The position numbers and the translations under genes are program-made. A stretch of DNA of 64,000 nt from Diphasiastrum complanatum (Eukaryota; Streptophyta; Lycopodiopsida; Lycopodiales; Lycopodiaceae). This document shows positions 1 to 9,450 of this stretch, one piece after another. The number at the start of each line of letters is the position of its first letter. Positions within the stretch are counted from its first letter, which is position 1. Under the pieces are notes generated by a model. It ran no database searches. It was given only the letters and a program-made list of their open reading frames with translations, and had not been told where the DNA came from. The stretch is taken from assembly GCA_029204225.1 (NCBI GenBank), contig CM055094.1, positions 28,322,107-28,386,106 of the forward strand, in the 5' to 3' direction.

Positions 1-1230
1 ACTATCAGAACTTCTATACGATTCATCTTCTAGTACTTTTTAGTGCGACTTTCTTCTACGAGCTCCACCTATACCTAGGGCCAATATGCTAGTAACCCTC
101 TACAACGTACTTGCGTCAATCATCACATTCCCCTAGACCTACAAAGTCAACCATGTTCACATCCCAGGCATCCCAGGTGCTTCATGATGCTTTTGGCCTA
201 CTGAAAAGTAAGAAAGCTAGAGATATGGATTGCCTTGTGTCAGAATTACACATATATACAGCAAATATTGTTTCACCTACTATTGCCAATCTCCTTAACA
301 CCATAGCCATCTTTGCTTTTCATCCTTCCTCGTGTACTAATGTTGTACACCCAATACAACATATTTGGTGACCCACAAGACCAAAGAATTGTTGCATGAT
401 TCATTTTTTTGATTGATACTTTAGATCGACACGTGGTATATCTACAATAGTATCCAACATTATTGGCATGGATGAATATTCTCTCTCCCCTACTCTCTTC
501 GGTTGTACATTGATGTGCTAGAGTCTATTATCACTCAAAATTGTGGTCAAGATCGCAGATTGAGTGACTCTATGCAAACGGTGTTATCCTGATTTCTCCT
601 TCCAATGAAAGATTGCAACAACATCTTGATACACTATACTCCTACAAGGTCAAGGGCTTAGAAGTCAATATGAAAAGGTAAATTTGGCCTTCAATACATC
701 TAAATCCTTTATGCAAAGACAATCATTTATGCTAGAGAGTCAATACTTGGAGATTATCTACTCTTATACATATTTGGAGATACCAGCCAAATTGTGTTAG
801 TTGAGTTTGTTGTGTGTCCTATTCAAGTTGATGCTATTTTCCATGTGATCATATATCTTCAAAAAGTCAAAGGGTTTGGAGTCTCAAATATGAGCAATAG
901 ATACCCTTACAAACCAACTACATCATCTCAAAGTTTCATGAGCAACGTATTTTCAAGCACACGCCTCTTGGATTCTTATGGTATCTTTATATTCCATTTT
1001 CTTGAGGGAACACACTCATACATTGGATATTTTGGACATAAATCATATGCTTAAAGAGTTTAAGAATCCATTTTGAATTCCATGAAATGCATTTCTTGGA
1101 AATAAGCGCATTTGGAGTTTTGATACATGCACCATATCCAAACCTTAAGTTATTGCATGGCTTGCAATTTGTGCTGGGTCAATTGAGAGTGTCATCCATC
1201 ACCTTCAAATTGAGAGTATGGGATTCTTCA
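1..1230. other. Unclassified left flank
   Basis: No domain, LTR or long convincing reading frame was recognised here. The longest open stretches are below 90 codons and look like chance. A perfect 5-bp target duplication links base 1230 to base 6984, so before the Ty3 insertion this sequence was continuous with intron 2 of the PIGB gene on the minus strand. It may be further intron or older repeat. A short direct repeat (agttatggacttgg) at about 1231 and 1254 makes the LTR edge look blurred. Confidence 0.5.
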
Positions 1231-1647
1231 AGTTATGGACTTGGCGAATGTCAAGTTATGGACTTGGCTCTACTTTACCTTTACTTTTTATGCATAAGTA
1301 GACCCTGGGCCCTCTATTTTATTGTTTACTGACATTTAGACTATAAGGTTGGCCTTGGGCCCTATTATTCATTTTATTGACATTTAGACCATATTACCTT
1401 GGAGGGGGGCCCTCTTGGAGGGCGCACTATTTTCCCTCCCAATTGACTCTTATCCTCTGGACCCCTTTCTAGGGCTTCCTATTGGGTATAAGTAGGGCTC
1501 CAGTGTCACTTTCATTTTTAGCTTATGATATAGATCTCTCTCTTTTAGCCTCCTTAGTCTCTCTTTTTCTTGCTTTCTAGGATTACGTCTTGCTTTTGTA
1601 CTACTTTCTAGTTTAGCCTTAGATTAGTTGTGGATCCGTTCGTAACT
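1231..1647 (+). repeat. 5' LTR of Ty3-0
   Basis: This 417-bp repeat matches 6579-6983 over nearly its whole length, with small indels near the left end. It starts AGTTA and ends TAACT directly before the primer-binding site. The stretch from about 1266, containing the phrase gccctattattcatttta, is nearly identical in both copies. Confidence 0.85.
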
Positions 1648-1660
1648 TGGCATCAAAGCA
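1648..1660 (+). other. Primer-binding site of Ty3-0
   Basis: TGGCATCAAAGCA begins right after the 5' LTR. It resembles the TGGTATCAGAGC site complementary to initiator Met-tRNA that is usual in plant LTR elements, with two or three mismatches. Confidence 0.75.
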
Positions 1661-1689
1661 CTTTCCTGAGCAAAAAAAAAATTTCCCAT

Positions 1690-2080
1690 CCTCCGTGCAT
1701 GTCTCCTTTCCTCCAGATCCATCGCCGCTTCCTCGCTTTTTTTTCCTGCCCTCGCTCCCTGCCCTCCCTCGCTGTCCTATCACTACCCTCCCTCTCTTCC
1801 CCTACCCTCGCTGTCCCATCACTACCCTCCCTCTCCCCTACCCTTGTTGTCCCTCTTTTCTTTTTCCCTCCCTCGTTGTCCCATCCCTACCCTCCCTCTC
1901 GCTGTCCCTCTCTTTCCCTCCCTCGTTGTCCATCACCCTCCTTGACCATCCTTCGCTGCTCCAGCATTCTACCCAAACTCCTTGCACTTTGCCCTCATTC
2001 CTTGCACCCTGCCTTCGTTGTCCCATCACCCTCCTTCGCTTTTCCAGCACTCTTCCCTCGTTGTCCCTCCTACATTGCAC
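1690..2080 (+). repeat. Pyrimidine-rich imperfect tandem repeat in the Ty3-0 leader
   Basis: About 390 bp are almost purely C and T on the plus strand, made of degenerate copies of units such as ccctcgttgtcccatcac. Every frame stays open because stop codons need purines, so long Leu/Pro/Ser-rich frames appear here on the plus strand and charged ones on the minus strand. They look like composition artefacts. The tract lies between the primer site and gag. Confidence 0.75.
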
Positions 2081-2099
2081 CAGCCTGGTTGCAGCTATT

Positions 2100-2914
2100 C
2101 CACTGTTTTCTGCTTGGTGACTACCTACCTCTATTACGAGTTCTTGTGAGAGTCGCTTACGTGTTTTTCTTATGGCGTACCTGTTGTGACGACTTATGTC
2201 CTCTCCTTAAGTTCGTCCGTGACCGGATACAGCTTACTACCTATTCTGGTTCCTCTGATGGGAATCTTCTAGAGAATTGGTTTGCTAAGCTTGATACTTA
2301 TTTCCAGATCTACCCTAAAACTGACGTTCAGAAGATCCAGTTAGCCGCCTTACATTTAGATGGTCGGGCTGCCACTTGGTGGCGGGTTTTCCGTTCTGAT
2401 CCAAATCGGGAGGGGATGCATTTATGGCCCTCTTTTCGCCATGACCTTCGCCATGCTATTGTTGATCCTCAGTGGTTGAGTCACCAGCGTGATCTCTTTC
2501 GTAATATCACTCATACTAGTGACCTGGCTTCCTACACAGATCAGTTCACAGAGCTATCTTACCTCTTTTCAAACTTACAGCCTGCTGAGCTCATTGCAGG
2601 ACTTCGACGTGCATTACGCTATGATGTCGCATCTTTTCGACCCCATACTCTTTCTGATGCTATGTCTCTTCCTAATACTCTACAGCATAAGCACCCTGAT
2701 ACACCATTTTCCTGTTTTTCCCGACCTCACCCCCCCCCCAATTTCTACTCCACCCCCTACCTTGCCTTCCTCCTCTATTGTTCCTTCTACCACACGTCCT
2801 CCTCTTCCTCGCCCTGCTTTTGTCCGTCGTTACACTTCCGCAAAGTTCACCGACATTCAGTAAAAACATCTTTGTTTCCATTGTAAGAGTCCAAACCACC
2901 TTGCTCATAATTGT
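2100..2914 (+). pseudogene. Ty3-0 gag (capsid and zinc knuckle), frameshifted
   Basis: The retrotransposon gag fold is readable at about 2210-2700, with LENWFAKLDTYFQIYP and AATWWRVFRSDP as typical core motifs. A run of nine or more C at about 2730 breaks the frame. A CCHC zinc knuckle (CFHCKSPNHLAHNC) follows in another frame at about 2873-2914. The product would be the structural protein of the virus-like particle. Its N-terminus merges into the pyrimidine-rich tract and no start codon can be chosen with confidence. Confidence 0.75.
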
Positions 2915-2999
2915 CGCCAGACTCTTCTTATTACTACTGTTGTTTTCTATCATGAGGGCACTGACACTGACGATTCTGATATCTATATCCATATCTCTG

Positions 3000-3930
3000 A
3001 CGACCTTGATCCTGTGTCCGAGCCTTCTTCTGACCTCTTCACAGCTACTTGCCATGCCCAGCTTGCTTATGCTACCTGGACTGGGCGTCCTGGTCCTCGC
3101 TCCATTCGATTACGCATACGCATTACTGGACGAAAATATATTGCTTCAGTGGATATAGGCAGCACACATTCCAATATCAGCAGTTACATTTCTAGTCGGA
3201 TCCGTGCTTTGCCTATTCCTGCTCCACAGCCTCTCAATGTTGAGGTTGCCAGTTCTCATTCTTTCCCTAGCTCTTAGATGTTCCAGGGCTTTGCATACCA
3301 CATTGGGGATTTTTTTGGACAGGTGGACACGGCAGACACTCACTTTTTGTGCATGATTCAGTTACCCACTCCCTTGTTGGCATCGATTCCCAGGGCGATT
3401 ATCAACTGATCAGTGGGAAACAGTTTATGCCTACCTAAGCGGCTCTCTTATGTGTACAGCGTGCTATAGCAGCTCCTTCAGTCGCCATTTCACCACCACC
3501 AGCTATTCCTTAGGTGATATCTGACTTATTACATAGATATGCTTATGTCTTTTCAGAACCTACGACGCTCCATTGCGTGATGTTAACCACCACATTGATT
3601 TACGCCCTAGGTCTGCTCCTCCCTCCCGTCCTCCCTACCGTTACCCGTATGTCTAAGTATGAGCGTGACGAGGTTGAGCTTCAGATCTCTGCATCATTAG
3701 ACCAGGGTCTTATTGTTCCCAGCCATAGCCCTTTTGGTGCCTCAATTCTCCTTGTTAGTAAGAAAGATGTTACCAAACGTCTTTGCGTAGATTATTGTGC
3801 CCTCAATGAGCTAACTATCCGTAACCAGTACCCTATCCCTCACATGGATGACCTATTTGATCAGCTTGGCACTTCCCAGATTTTTTCCAAGATAGACCTT
3901 CGTTCTGGATATCACCATATTAGGATGCAC
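3000..3930 (+). pseudogene. Ty3-0 protease and N-terminal reverse transcriptase, truncated
   Basis: A retropepsin-like segment lies at about 3110-3220 with ASVDIGSTHSNIS, where the expected Asp-Ser/Thr-Gly triad reads Asp-Ile-Gly. Frames change several times before RT starts at about 3514. RT motifs seen are [31 protein letters not shown] and [15 protein letters not shown], matching the N-terminal part of Ty3 RT. The domain stops there, before the YVDD-type catalytic box, at the junction with the inserted minus-strand element. RNase H and integrase are absent. Confidence 0.82.
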
Positions 3931-3931
3931 T

Positions 3932-4099
3932 AACATAATTAGACTTTACTTGGACTTGTGACCAAAATTGGGTCCAACTTAACTAAAACTATCTTAACAT
4001 GGTCTAAATAATAAACCTACCCCATGGTTACACAGGTCTCAACCTTTTGGGTCAAAGTAACCTATGGGAAACTAACATTATCATTTATTATTTCTAACA
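3932..4099 (-). repeat. Truncated 3' LTR of the gag-only copia element
   Basis: It matches 6133-6283 apart from substitutions and an extra insertion (cctaccccatggttaca) here. On the minus strand it starts TGTTAGAAATAA at 4099, directly after a purine-rich tract. It stops after 168 bp against 418 bp for the other copy. Confidence 0.8.
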
Positions 4100-4656
4100 C
4101 CCTCCTTAAATAACATAACATAACATGAAGTATGAAAAATTGCAACAAAAATGCAAAGTGTTGCATGCTGCCCAAAACTCCATGTAGCCGAAAAAGAAAA
4201 GATGTAGCTTGCTGTCCAAGCTTAATGCCGCCAAAAAACAAAAAAAAAAAACAAAAACTTCAGCTTGAATTAGTCGAAATCTCAGCCCCAATCATGCCCG
4301 ATATAAAAGAGATGTAGAATACGAAGTGCGGTAGCATCAAGTCAAAGAGTGAAGACAAGCATGTTCCATCCCAAGTAGGTAACCAAAAAACCGGCCACAA
4401 GCCAAAATATGGATTTGCAATCCATCAATGGTTCCCACATGATTCCATAAGTCTTCTTACCACAAGAAACATAAAGAAGAGTATGATACTCTTTACCATC
4501 ACATCCTCCCGAATCTTACTATCAATGATCTGCTCACCAACACTAGGTAAGGCAACACCGTCATCATAAGAAGTAAGCATCAAAACAGGAAAATCAGCAT
4601 AAGGTACTGATTTTGGTGAGGCATGTGTGTTTCCTCCAAGGTAAAATGATGCATTG

Positions 4657-5025
4657 CTATCCCACAAAAACTCGGACAGCCAACAAAAGCTCTACCATAC
4701 CAACATTCCGATGCAAACTTGTACTTGTAGAAAGACAATGATCAAACTTTGCATTCCTTTGCTCTTCTACCTTCAAAGAGGATGAAGTAGAGAGGAGAAA
4801 GCATGATGATGAATCCTTTATTCGGTATATCTTTAAAAGTGTTTCCCGAGCACTTTTAGAGGTCTTGCAGAATCTCAAATGACATAAGATAGATCTTGTT
4901 ACCGATAAAATTTTGATCATCACGTCGATGCCAAACCTCAGCTTGCAATTCCATGAAGAATAGTTGGTGCCATCCAACATATCTTCGCCCGAACAAGTAC
5001 GAATTGCTCCCAAATCTCTTGCCAT
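4657..5025 (-). pseudogene. Copia-type gag fragment
   Basis: The minus-strand frame contains MLDGTNYSSWNCKLRF and SARETLLKIYRIKD, the hallmark first helix and later helix of copia gag (UBN2/DUF4219-like). The usual second half, with the coat-like repeats and a CCHC knuckle, is not found. A short frame (about 4425-4667) follows without recognisable homology. This is the only coding trace in the element. Confidence 0.65.
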
Positions 5026-5059
5026 AAGAACCAGCCAAGAAGATAAACTTTTTCAAACC

Positions 5060-5851
5060 CTAAATGTGCCCTAAAAGACACAAAAACCAGCAAATATCAA
5101 ATCTGAAAAATCAGCACCGGAATGTGTCGAAACCACACATTAGATGGATGCAGGAACTCGCCCTCCTACAAGCCTTGTGTGCTAAAAATTTCAGCCTGAA
5201 ATTGCATTGCAAACTCAAAAAACCAGCAAGCAAAGAATTAGGTTAGCCTCCAACAAAGCTTTTTCCCGAACCCTTCTTTCTTGCCAAAAAGTGTGAACAA
5301 TATACACACGGATAGGGCTGTTGCAAACACCCTACAAATGGTAATATGTTGTCCAATTTTCAGACTCAGAATGTGATCGGATCATCACAAAAAATTAGTG
5401 CCTTCTTCCACACCTGGAACAAGCAAAAGAAGCGGATCTTCACTTTGTAAAATTAGCAAGGGTGCTGATTTTTCAGCCAAATCAGAAGATAAAAATTGCT
5501 TGTAGATGGGCACCCTCCTGCAAAGGAGCAAATCTGAAAAATAGGGCAGCAGCGGACCAACAGAAGTAGGATAAACCTACACGGATGTGGGCGACCTAAA
5601 AGCAACCTCGAAGAAGATAATTAATGGCGCCTTCCTGCAACCTGAAAAATCAGCAAACAACCAACTGATTTTTGGGCGCCCAAAATCCTATTATCTCCTT
5701 TGATGTGTGGTGCCCTCATGTAAAATGGAAAAGAGTCAAAACTGAACGGATCTTCACTCCAAAAAATCAGCAAAGGTGCCGAATTTTTGTGATCCCTAAG
5801 TGAAGACGATCTCTTTTGGTAGGGCGCCCTAAATCAAGCATAGAAGATCCA
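5060..5851 (-). other. Leader of the gag-only copia element
   Basis: No coding domain is visible. On the plus strand the phrase ctgaaaaatcagca or close variants recurs at about 5103, 5532, 5643 and 5761, with reversed forms (ctgatttttcagcc) near 5468. These dispersed motifs suggest a duplicated leader. The segment lies between the primer site and gag. Confidence 0.5.
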
Positions 5852-5865
5852 TGGCTCTGATACCA
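5852..5865 (-). other. Primer-binding site of the gag-only copia element
   Basis: The minus strand reads TGGTATCAGAGCCA immediately inside the LTR, an exact match to the common plant site complementary to initiator Met-tRNA. It sets the element's orientation as minus. Confidence 0.9.
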
Positions 5866-6283
5866 TGTAGGAAATCAAAGTGCCAAGATCCTTCTAACAT
5901 TCAATCTCCATATACAAGAAGAAGAAGAAGAAGAAGAAGAGGGAGAGGGTTAGGCACCCTCAAGGAGGGAGAAAGTAGTAGCAATGCTTAAAAGGGAATG
6001 AATTACAAATGAACAATGAGTACATATAAATAGGCCTTCCAAGGGCCTAGACTCTTCCAAACTCTAAGTTCTAGAACCTTCCAAACCCACTACTAATTAT
6101 AGGGCACTCCCAAAAGTCAAGATAGGGTCCCTTAACATAATCAGACTTTACTTGGACTCGTGACCAAAATTGGGTCCAACTTAACTAAAACTATCTAACA
6201 TGGTCTTAATAATAAACAAGTCTCAACCTTTTGGGTCAAAGTAACATATGGGAAACTAACATTATCATTTATTATTTCTAACA
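5866..6283 (-). repeat. 5' LTR of the gag-only copia element
   Basis: This 418-bp LTR begins TGTTAGAAAT and ends CCTACA on the minus strand. It contains a GAA microsatellite (about 5915-5941) and, on the minus strand, a TATTTATATG stretch that could serve as a TATA box. The sequence right of 6283 is Ty3-0 pol again. Confidence 0.85.
5915..5941 (+). repeat. GAA/TTC microsatellite
   Basis: About nine AAG/GAA units run without interruption inside the LTR, followed by a purine-rich ggagagggt stretch. Confidence 0.9.
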
Positions 6284-6578
6284 TTGTTTCTTCTCGTCCA
6301 CACCACTACTGATCCAGAGTTATTTCCTCTCCTACCTGTTGCTATTCTACAGGTTCTTCATCATAGTTCGGTTTTTGGTACAATGGGATGCTCGTCCTGT
6401 TGAGGAAGCCACATGGGAGCCATGGATGTGTTCTATCATACACCTTTGCTTGCATACCAGGCTCGTGCTCTTGCTGCACTTATTGATTCCTTCGTTACAG
6501 TTGCTAATATACCAGGACCTGTTGCTTGATCCTATGTTGCCTCTTCATTTCGCGACGGGGCTTTCTTTTGTGTCGGGG
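6284..6578 (+). pseudogene. 3' end of Ty3-0 pol (chromodomain-like tail)
   Basis: A plus-strand frame reads VQWDARPVEEATWEP at about 6370-6420, the conserved end of the integrase-linked chromodomain in plant chromoviruses. The rest is a degenerate pol tail running to a G-rich tract (about 6571-6578) just before the 3' LTR. This piece shows that the Ty3 element was once complete. Confidence 0.75.
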
Positions 6579-6983
6579 AGTTATGGACTTGGCTCTTTAC
6601 ATTCGCCACGTCCATTCGCATCCACTTTACCTTTACTTTTTATGCATAAGCAGGCCCTGGGCCGTCTATTTTATTGTTTGCTGACATTTGGACTATATGG
6701 TTGGCCTTGGGCCCTATTATTCATTTTATTGACATTTAGACCATATTACCTTGGAGGGCGCACTATTCTCCCTCCCAGTTGACTCTTATCCTCTGGACCC
6801 CTTTCTAGGGCTTCCTGTTGGGTATAAGTAGGGCTCCAATGTCACTTTCATTTTCAGTTTATGATATGGATCTCTCTCTTTTAGCCTCCTTAATCTCTCT
6901 TTTTCTTGCTTTCTAGGATTACGTCTTGCTTTTGTACTACTTTCTAGTTTAGCCTTAGCTTACTTGTGGATCTATACGTAACT
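6579..6983 (+). repeat. 3' LTR of Ty3-0
   Basis: 405 bp, starting AGTTATGG and ending CGTAACT, followed at once by the target duplication cttca. It carries an extra stretch (acattcgccacgtcc) near its start that the other LTR lacks. Confidence 0.85.
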
Positions 6984-7188
6984 CTTCACGACAACAAGAT
7001 ATACCAATTGTGCTCTATGAATTGAGCACTTTATAAACATGGTGATGATGTGTCTACCACTTAGTCGAGAATGGTTTCGGTTGAAAAAAAATTGTGTTTG
7101 GTAACGAGGCTTTCGTTTACATTGAAAAAAGAAGAAGATTGCTATTACGATTTAAATCAAAATGTGATATAAGTGGTAAAAATATTAC

Positions 7189-7306
7189 CATAAACCACGA
7201 TGAGTCCATACTGAAATTTGCCAGTATTTTATACAGCAATGCAAAGATCAAGGGATGAAGATAACTTCTAAGCCCACTACTCCACTCCCATGTCAAGTGA
7301 CCATAC
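7189..7306 (-). CDS. PIGB: GPI mannosyltransferase 3 (PIG-B type), exon 2
   Basis: This 118-bp exon encodes YGHLTWEWSSGLRSYLHP and then LIFALLYKILA, a strongly conserved block of the third GPI mannosyltransferase (GT22 family). That enzyme adds the third mannose to the GPI anchor in the ER membrane; the Arabidopsis gene is APTG1. The acceptor is TTTGCAG at 7307-7313, and its first base completes the Gly codon split from exon 1. The donor GTAATA starts at 7188. The exon keeps frame and has no stop. Further exons, encoding most of the roughly 500-residue multi-pass protein, are not found in this window: only 205 bp of intron remain before the Ty3-0 insertion, and none was seen in 1-1230. Confidence 0.85.
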
Positions 7307-7783
7307 CTGCAAACTATGTTGTTATTGGCATCATATCCATGATTGGACAAATCTTCAGGAAAGTTAAATCTAACTGTGACAGGGTATCAAGAAAGGAAAA
7401 ACCCTACAACTATATGGAAAGCACATTAGGGTGATAATTAAGTACCAAACTAAATAAGACTAAAGCAAATCCAAAATCTCATAACAAATTTATGGAGAGA
7501 GGCACCCTTTCATGTGGAGGCTGATGATAAAAAACAAAAATGCAAGTGAAACTAATGGAAGAAGATTAGTGCTAGTATTAAGTGTAAAATCGAGCACATC
7601 CAAAACTCCTGAACAAATTTATGGAAAATGGCAGCCTGAATGGGGAAGTTGGCTGATGATAAAACTAAATGATGCAAGCGAAACTAATGAGATGAAATTC
7701 CGAGAAGGATTTATTTCTAAAGTTATTAGATAATGGAAATAATGCTGCTAGAGCTATGGTTGAGAGAAAGAACAGAATGTTAC
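7307..7783 (-). other. Intron 1 of the PIGB-type gene
   Basis: 477 bp lie between donor GTAACA (7783 downward) and acceptor TTTGCAG. Removing them joins FG to YGHLTWEW in frame, the sequence expected for the family. The intron contains a diverged tandem duplication (about 7456-7691). Confidence 0.8.
7456..7691. repeat. Diverged tandem duplication in PIGB intron 1
   Basis: Two units of about 110-120 bp share the phrases aacaaatttatgga, ggctgatgataaaa and gcaagtgaaactaatg in the same order (first unit about 7456-7562, second about 7579-7691). It is non-coding. Confidence 0.7.
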
Positions 7784-8169
7784 CCGAAGACAATGCGATG
7801 AGCCACCTCAAGGGACTGCCAGTGCTCGTCAGGATTGAAATACGTTCTCACAAGGAGTGCATTCGCAATACGCGCAATCAAGCAGACAAGCCATACTTGC
7901 CTATCATCCCACGGAGCATCATCTAAACTTTGTGAGCTCCTAATATTACCAGCAAATTCAAACGCCCTATGTTGCGATGACGACTCCCCTTCGCCAACTC
8001 CTAGCTGCCGCTTGCTTTGCAATGACTTAGTGTTTGATCCAACCAGATTTGCTTCACCTTCTGGTGTTGAATCTGTAGCAACAACACGTCGTCTTGCCCC
8101 ATCCATCTCTAACCATTGCCTGTATATTCGAACCGCTTCCACACAAAAGTTGTAGCTTTTGTAACGCAT
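7784..8169 (-). CDS. PIGB: GPI mannosyltransferase 3 (PIG-B type), exon 1
   Basis: The C-terminal half reads NALLVRTYFNPDEHWQSL followed by EVAHRIVFG, the luminal-loop signature near the N-terminus of PIG-B/ALG9-family (GT22) mannosyltransferases, including the Asp-Glu pair held to be catalytic in this fold. The preceding WLVCLIARIANALL is the start of the first membrane helix. The first 60-90 residues are a poorly conserved Ser-rich cytosolic tail. Two starts are possible: the ATG at 8169, or the ATG at 8106 (MDGARRRVV), which I favour because the sequence before it looks like 5' UTR. The frame ends at a clean donor, so this is an exon rather than a short protein. The gene is functional only if its remaining exons lie left of base 1. 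Confidence 0.83.
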
Positions 8170-9450
8170 GTGTTGAAATCAAAGGCTATGACTGACGCCA
8201 AGCATTCGAAGAGAAGGCTCGAAGGCGGCTATCAGCCGAAGAAAGCCGAGCGTGAAGCATATGTTCTTGTCGTCGGACGTACGGGCATGTCAGGATATAC
8301 AGCAAATATGGAGGGGGTCCAAGCAGCATGTCAGGATATACAGCAAATATGGAGGGGGTCCAAGCTTTCTGCCCGATTCTTTAATGGTACCCATCCCAAG
8401 CCCCCTTTGGCCCCCCTCCAAGGTGAGAGGGCAATAATCTTTCCCTTGATAATACTAAAGGTAAAATAATAATATCTCCCTTTATAAGTCTCTTTGGAAG
8501 GCTATCCCACACATCCGATCAAGGTTGTTACTGCAAAGCAGTCTTTGGTAAATTGGATAATATATTTCGGTCTTGCCAAGAATGAGTTGCATGTCTTTCA
8601 AAGAAGGACGTTTTTCATTCAATCCCCAGTGATCTTTGCTTTCCCAATTTGCCTTGCCTTCTACTTCCTCTTCCTACTTCCTTCGAGCAGTGCATAAGTA
8701 TAGTCCATGTATGAGAGATGTTTGTTGCATATATAATAGCTATGCTTATTGCGTTTACAATAGCTATGTTTAGTCTTTGCGGTTCATTCCGAAAGCTAGA
8801 GGCCAATCGAAAGCTAGAGGCCAATCATTTGTCTGGCTCAAGTCGTTTGTTTGGCTCAATCTTTGACTTCAGCCAGTCGTTCAACGACGCTTGGCTCAAG
8901 TGAGATAAAACGTGGCTTCGCTCGTGGAAGAACTGCTAAAAGTACAACCGGGTAAAAATTTTTGGCTATGCTCGCTATGCTAGGTCGACCGCCTGAATCA
9001 GGCAGGAAGCAGCAACTAGCGACCCTTGGTAACTACTAGCTTGAGAAGTTTTGCACACACTAAGTTCGTTAAGCTTTCGTCTTGTTCTAGTTTTTGGTTA
9101 TGCATTGCAATAGACTTTGAAATACTATCGTTTGTGTTCTACTCTTGTGAAGTATGTTAATTATTGCAATGATTGTGCTTATACAATTGTATGTAAATGA
9201 GGTCACTCGTTTTGATGCTGTAACTTTTGTATTTGATATCAGTCAATTAGTTAGGCACGCGCGCGTGCGTGCACACACACAGCCTATGCCAAAAGAAATC
9301 TATCATGTTGTTATAATGACATACTTTGTATTATTGTCTGTGCTTTACTTTTCTTTTTTCAAAAAATGTGGAGAAAATATGGAATGTGAAGTCAAAGGCA
9401 TGTATCTTTGTTTAAATTCACAAGCTAGTTTGGGCCAATTTCGATCTAAT
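8170..9450. other. PIGB upstream region, low in repeats
   Basis: No coding frame was recognised. It would hold the PIGB promoter on the minus strand, but no TATA box can be picked with confidence. It contains a 41-bp tandem duplication (8285-8366), a short duplication of cgaaagctagaggccaat near 8788-8824, and a CG/CA purine-pyrimidine run (about 9256-9285). Confidence 0.5.
8285..8366. repeat. 41-bp tandem duplication
   Basis: Two adjacent, nearly identical copies each contain catgtcaggatatacag and atggagggggtccaagc, with start-to-start spacing of 41 bp (8286 and 8327). The high identity points to a recent duplication. Confidence 0.9.

Larger units (their letters stand above)
3932..6283 (-). 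mobile_element. Ty1/copia-related element with gag only, 3' LTR truncated
   Basis: Read on the minus strand it has a full 5' LTR (6283 to 5866), a primer site (5865-5852), a leader of about 0.8 kb, a gag remnant (5025-4657), a purine tract (AAGGAGGG) and the first 168 bp of the 3' LTR (4099 to 3932). There is no protease, integrase or RT, so it may be a non-autonomous family or an internally deleted copy. It interrupts Ty3-0 between RT and the pol end. Its outer 3' LTR half and the Ty3 RT-to-integrase region were probably lost in one deletion. Confidence 0.78.
1231..6983 (+). mobile_element. Ty3/gypsy LTR retrotransposon (Ty3-0), defective, AG...CT LTR ends
   Basis: Two LTRs (1231-1647 and 6579-6983) flank a Met-tRNA-type primer site, gag, protease, a partial reverse transcriptase and a chromodomain-like pol end. 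The direct repeat cttca (1226-1230 and 6984-6988) is a perfect 5-bp target duplication, which fixes both edges. The LTRs begin AGTTA and end TAACT, an inverted pair unlike the usual TG...CA. Most of pol is gone: RT stops at about 3930, where a minus-strand copia-like element follows, and Ty3 sequence resumes at 6284. The gag-PR-RT-IN-chromodomain order suggests a chromovirus. It cannot be autonomous. Confidence 0.88.

Noticed and set aside
1-1230. Exon 3 of the PIGB gene on the minus strand
   Set aside because: I looked for the expected continuation after SWFM and found no matching frame or convincing acceptor. A very short or diverged exon could still be missed.
1630-2210. Long Pro/Leu/Ser-rich frame resembling a secreted or extensin-like protein
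   Set aside because: It lies in a pyrimidine-only repeat where stops cannot occur in the plus frames. The only real domain in that frame is gag further downstream.
9256-9285. Z-DNA-like CG/CA alternation as a regulatory site
   Set aside because: The run is only about 28 bp and no gene lies close by. Chance or microsatellite origin is enough.
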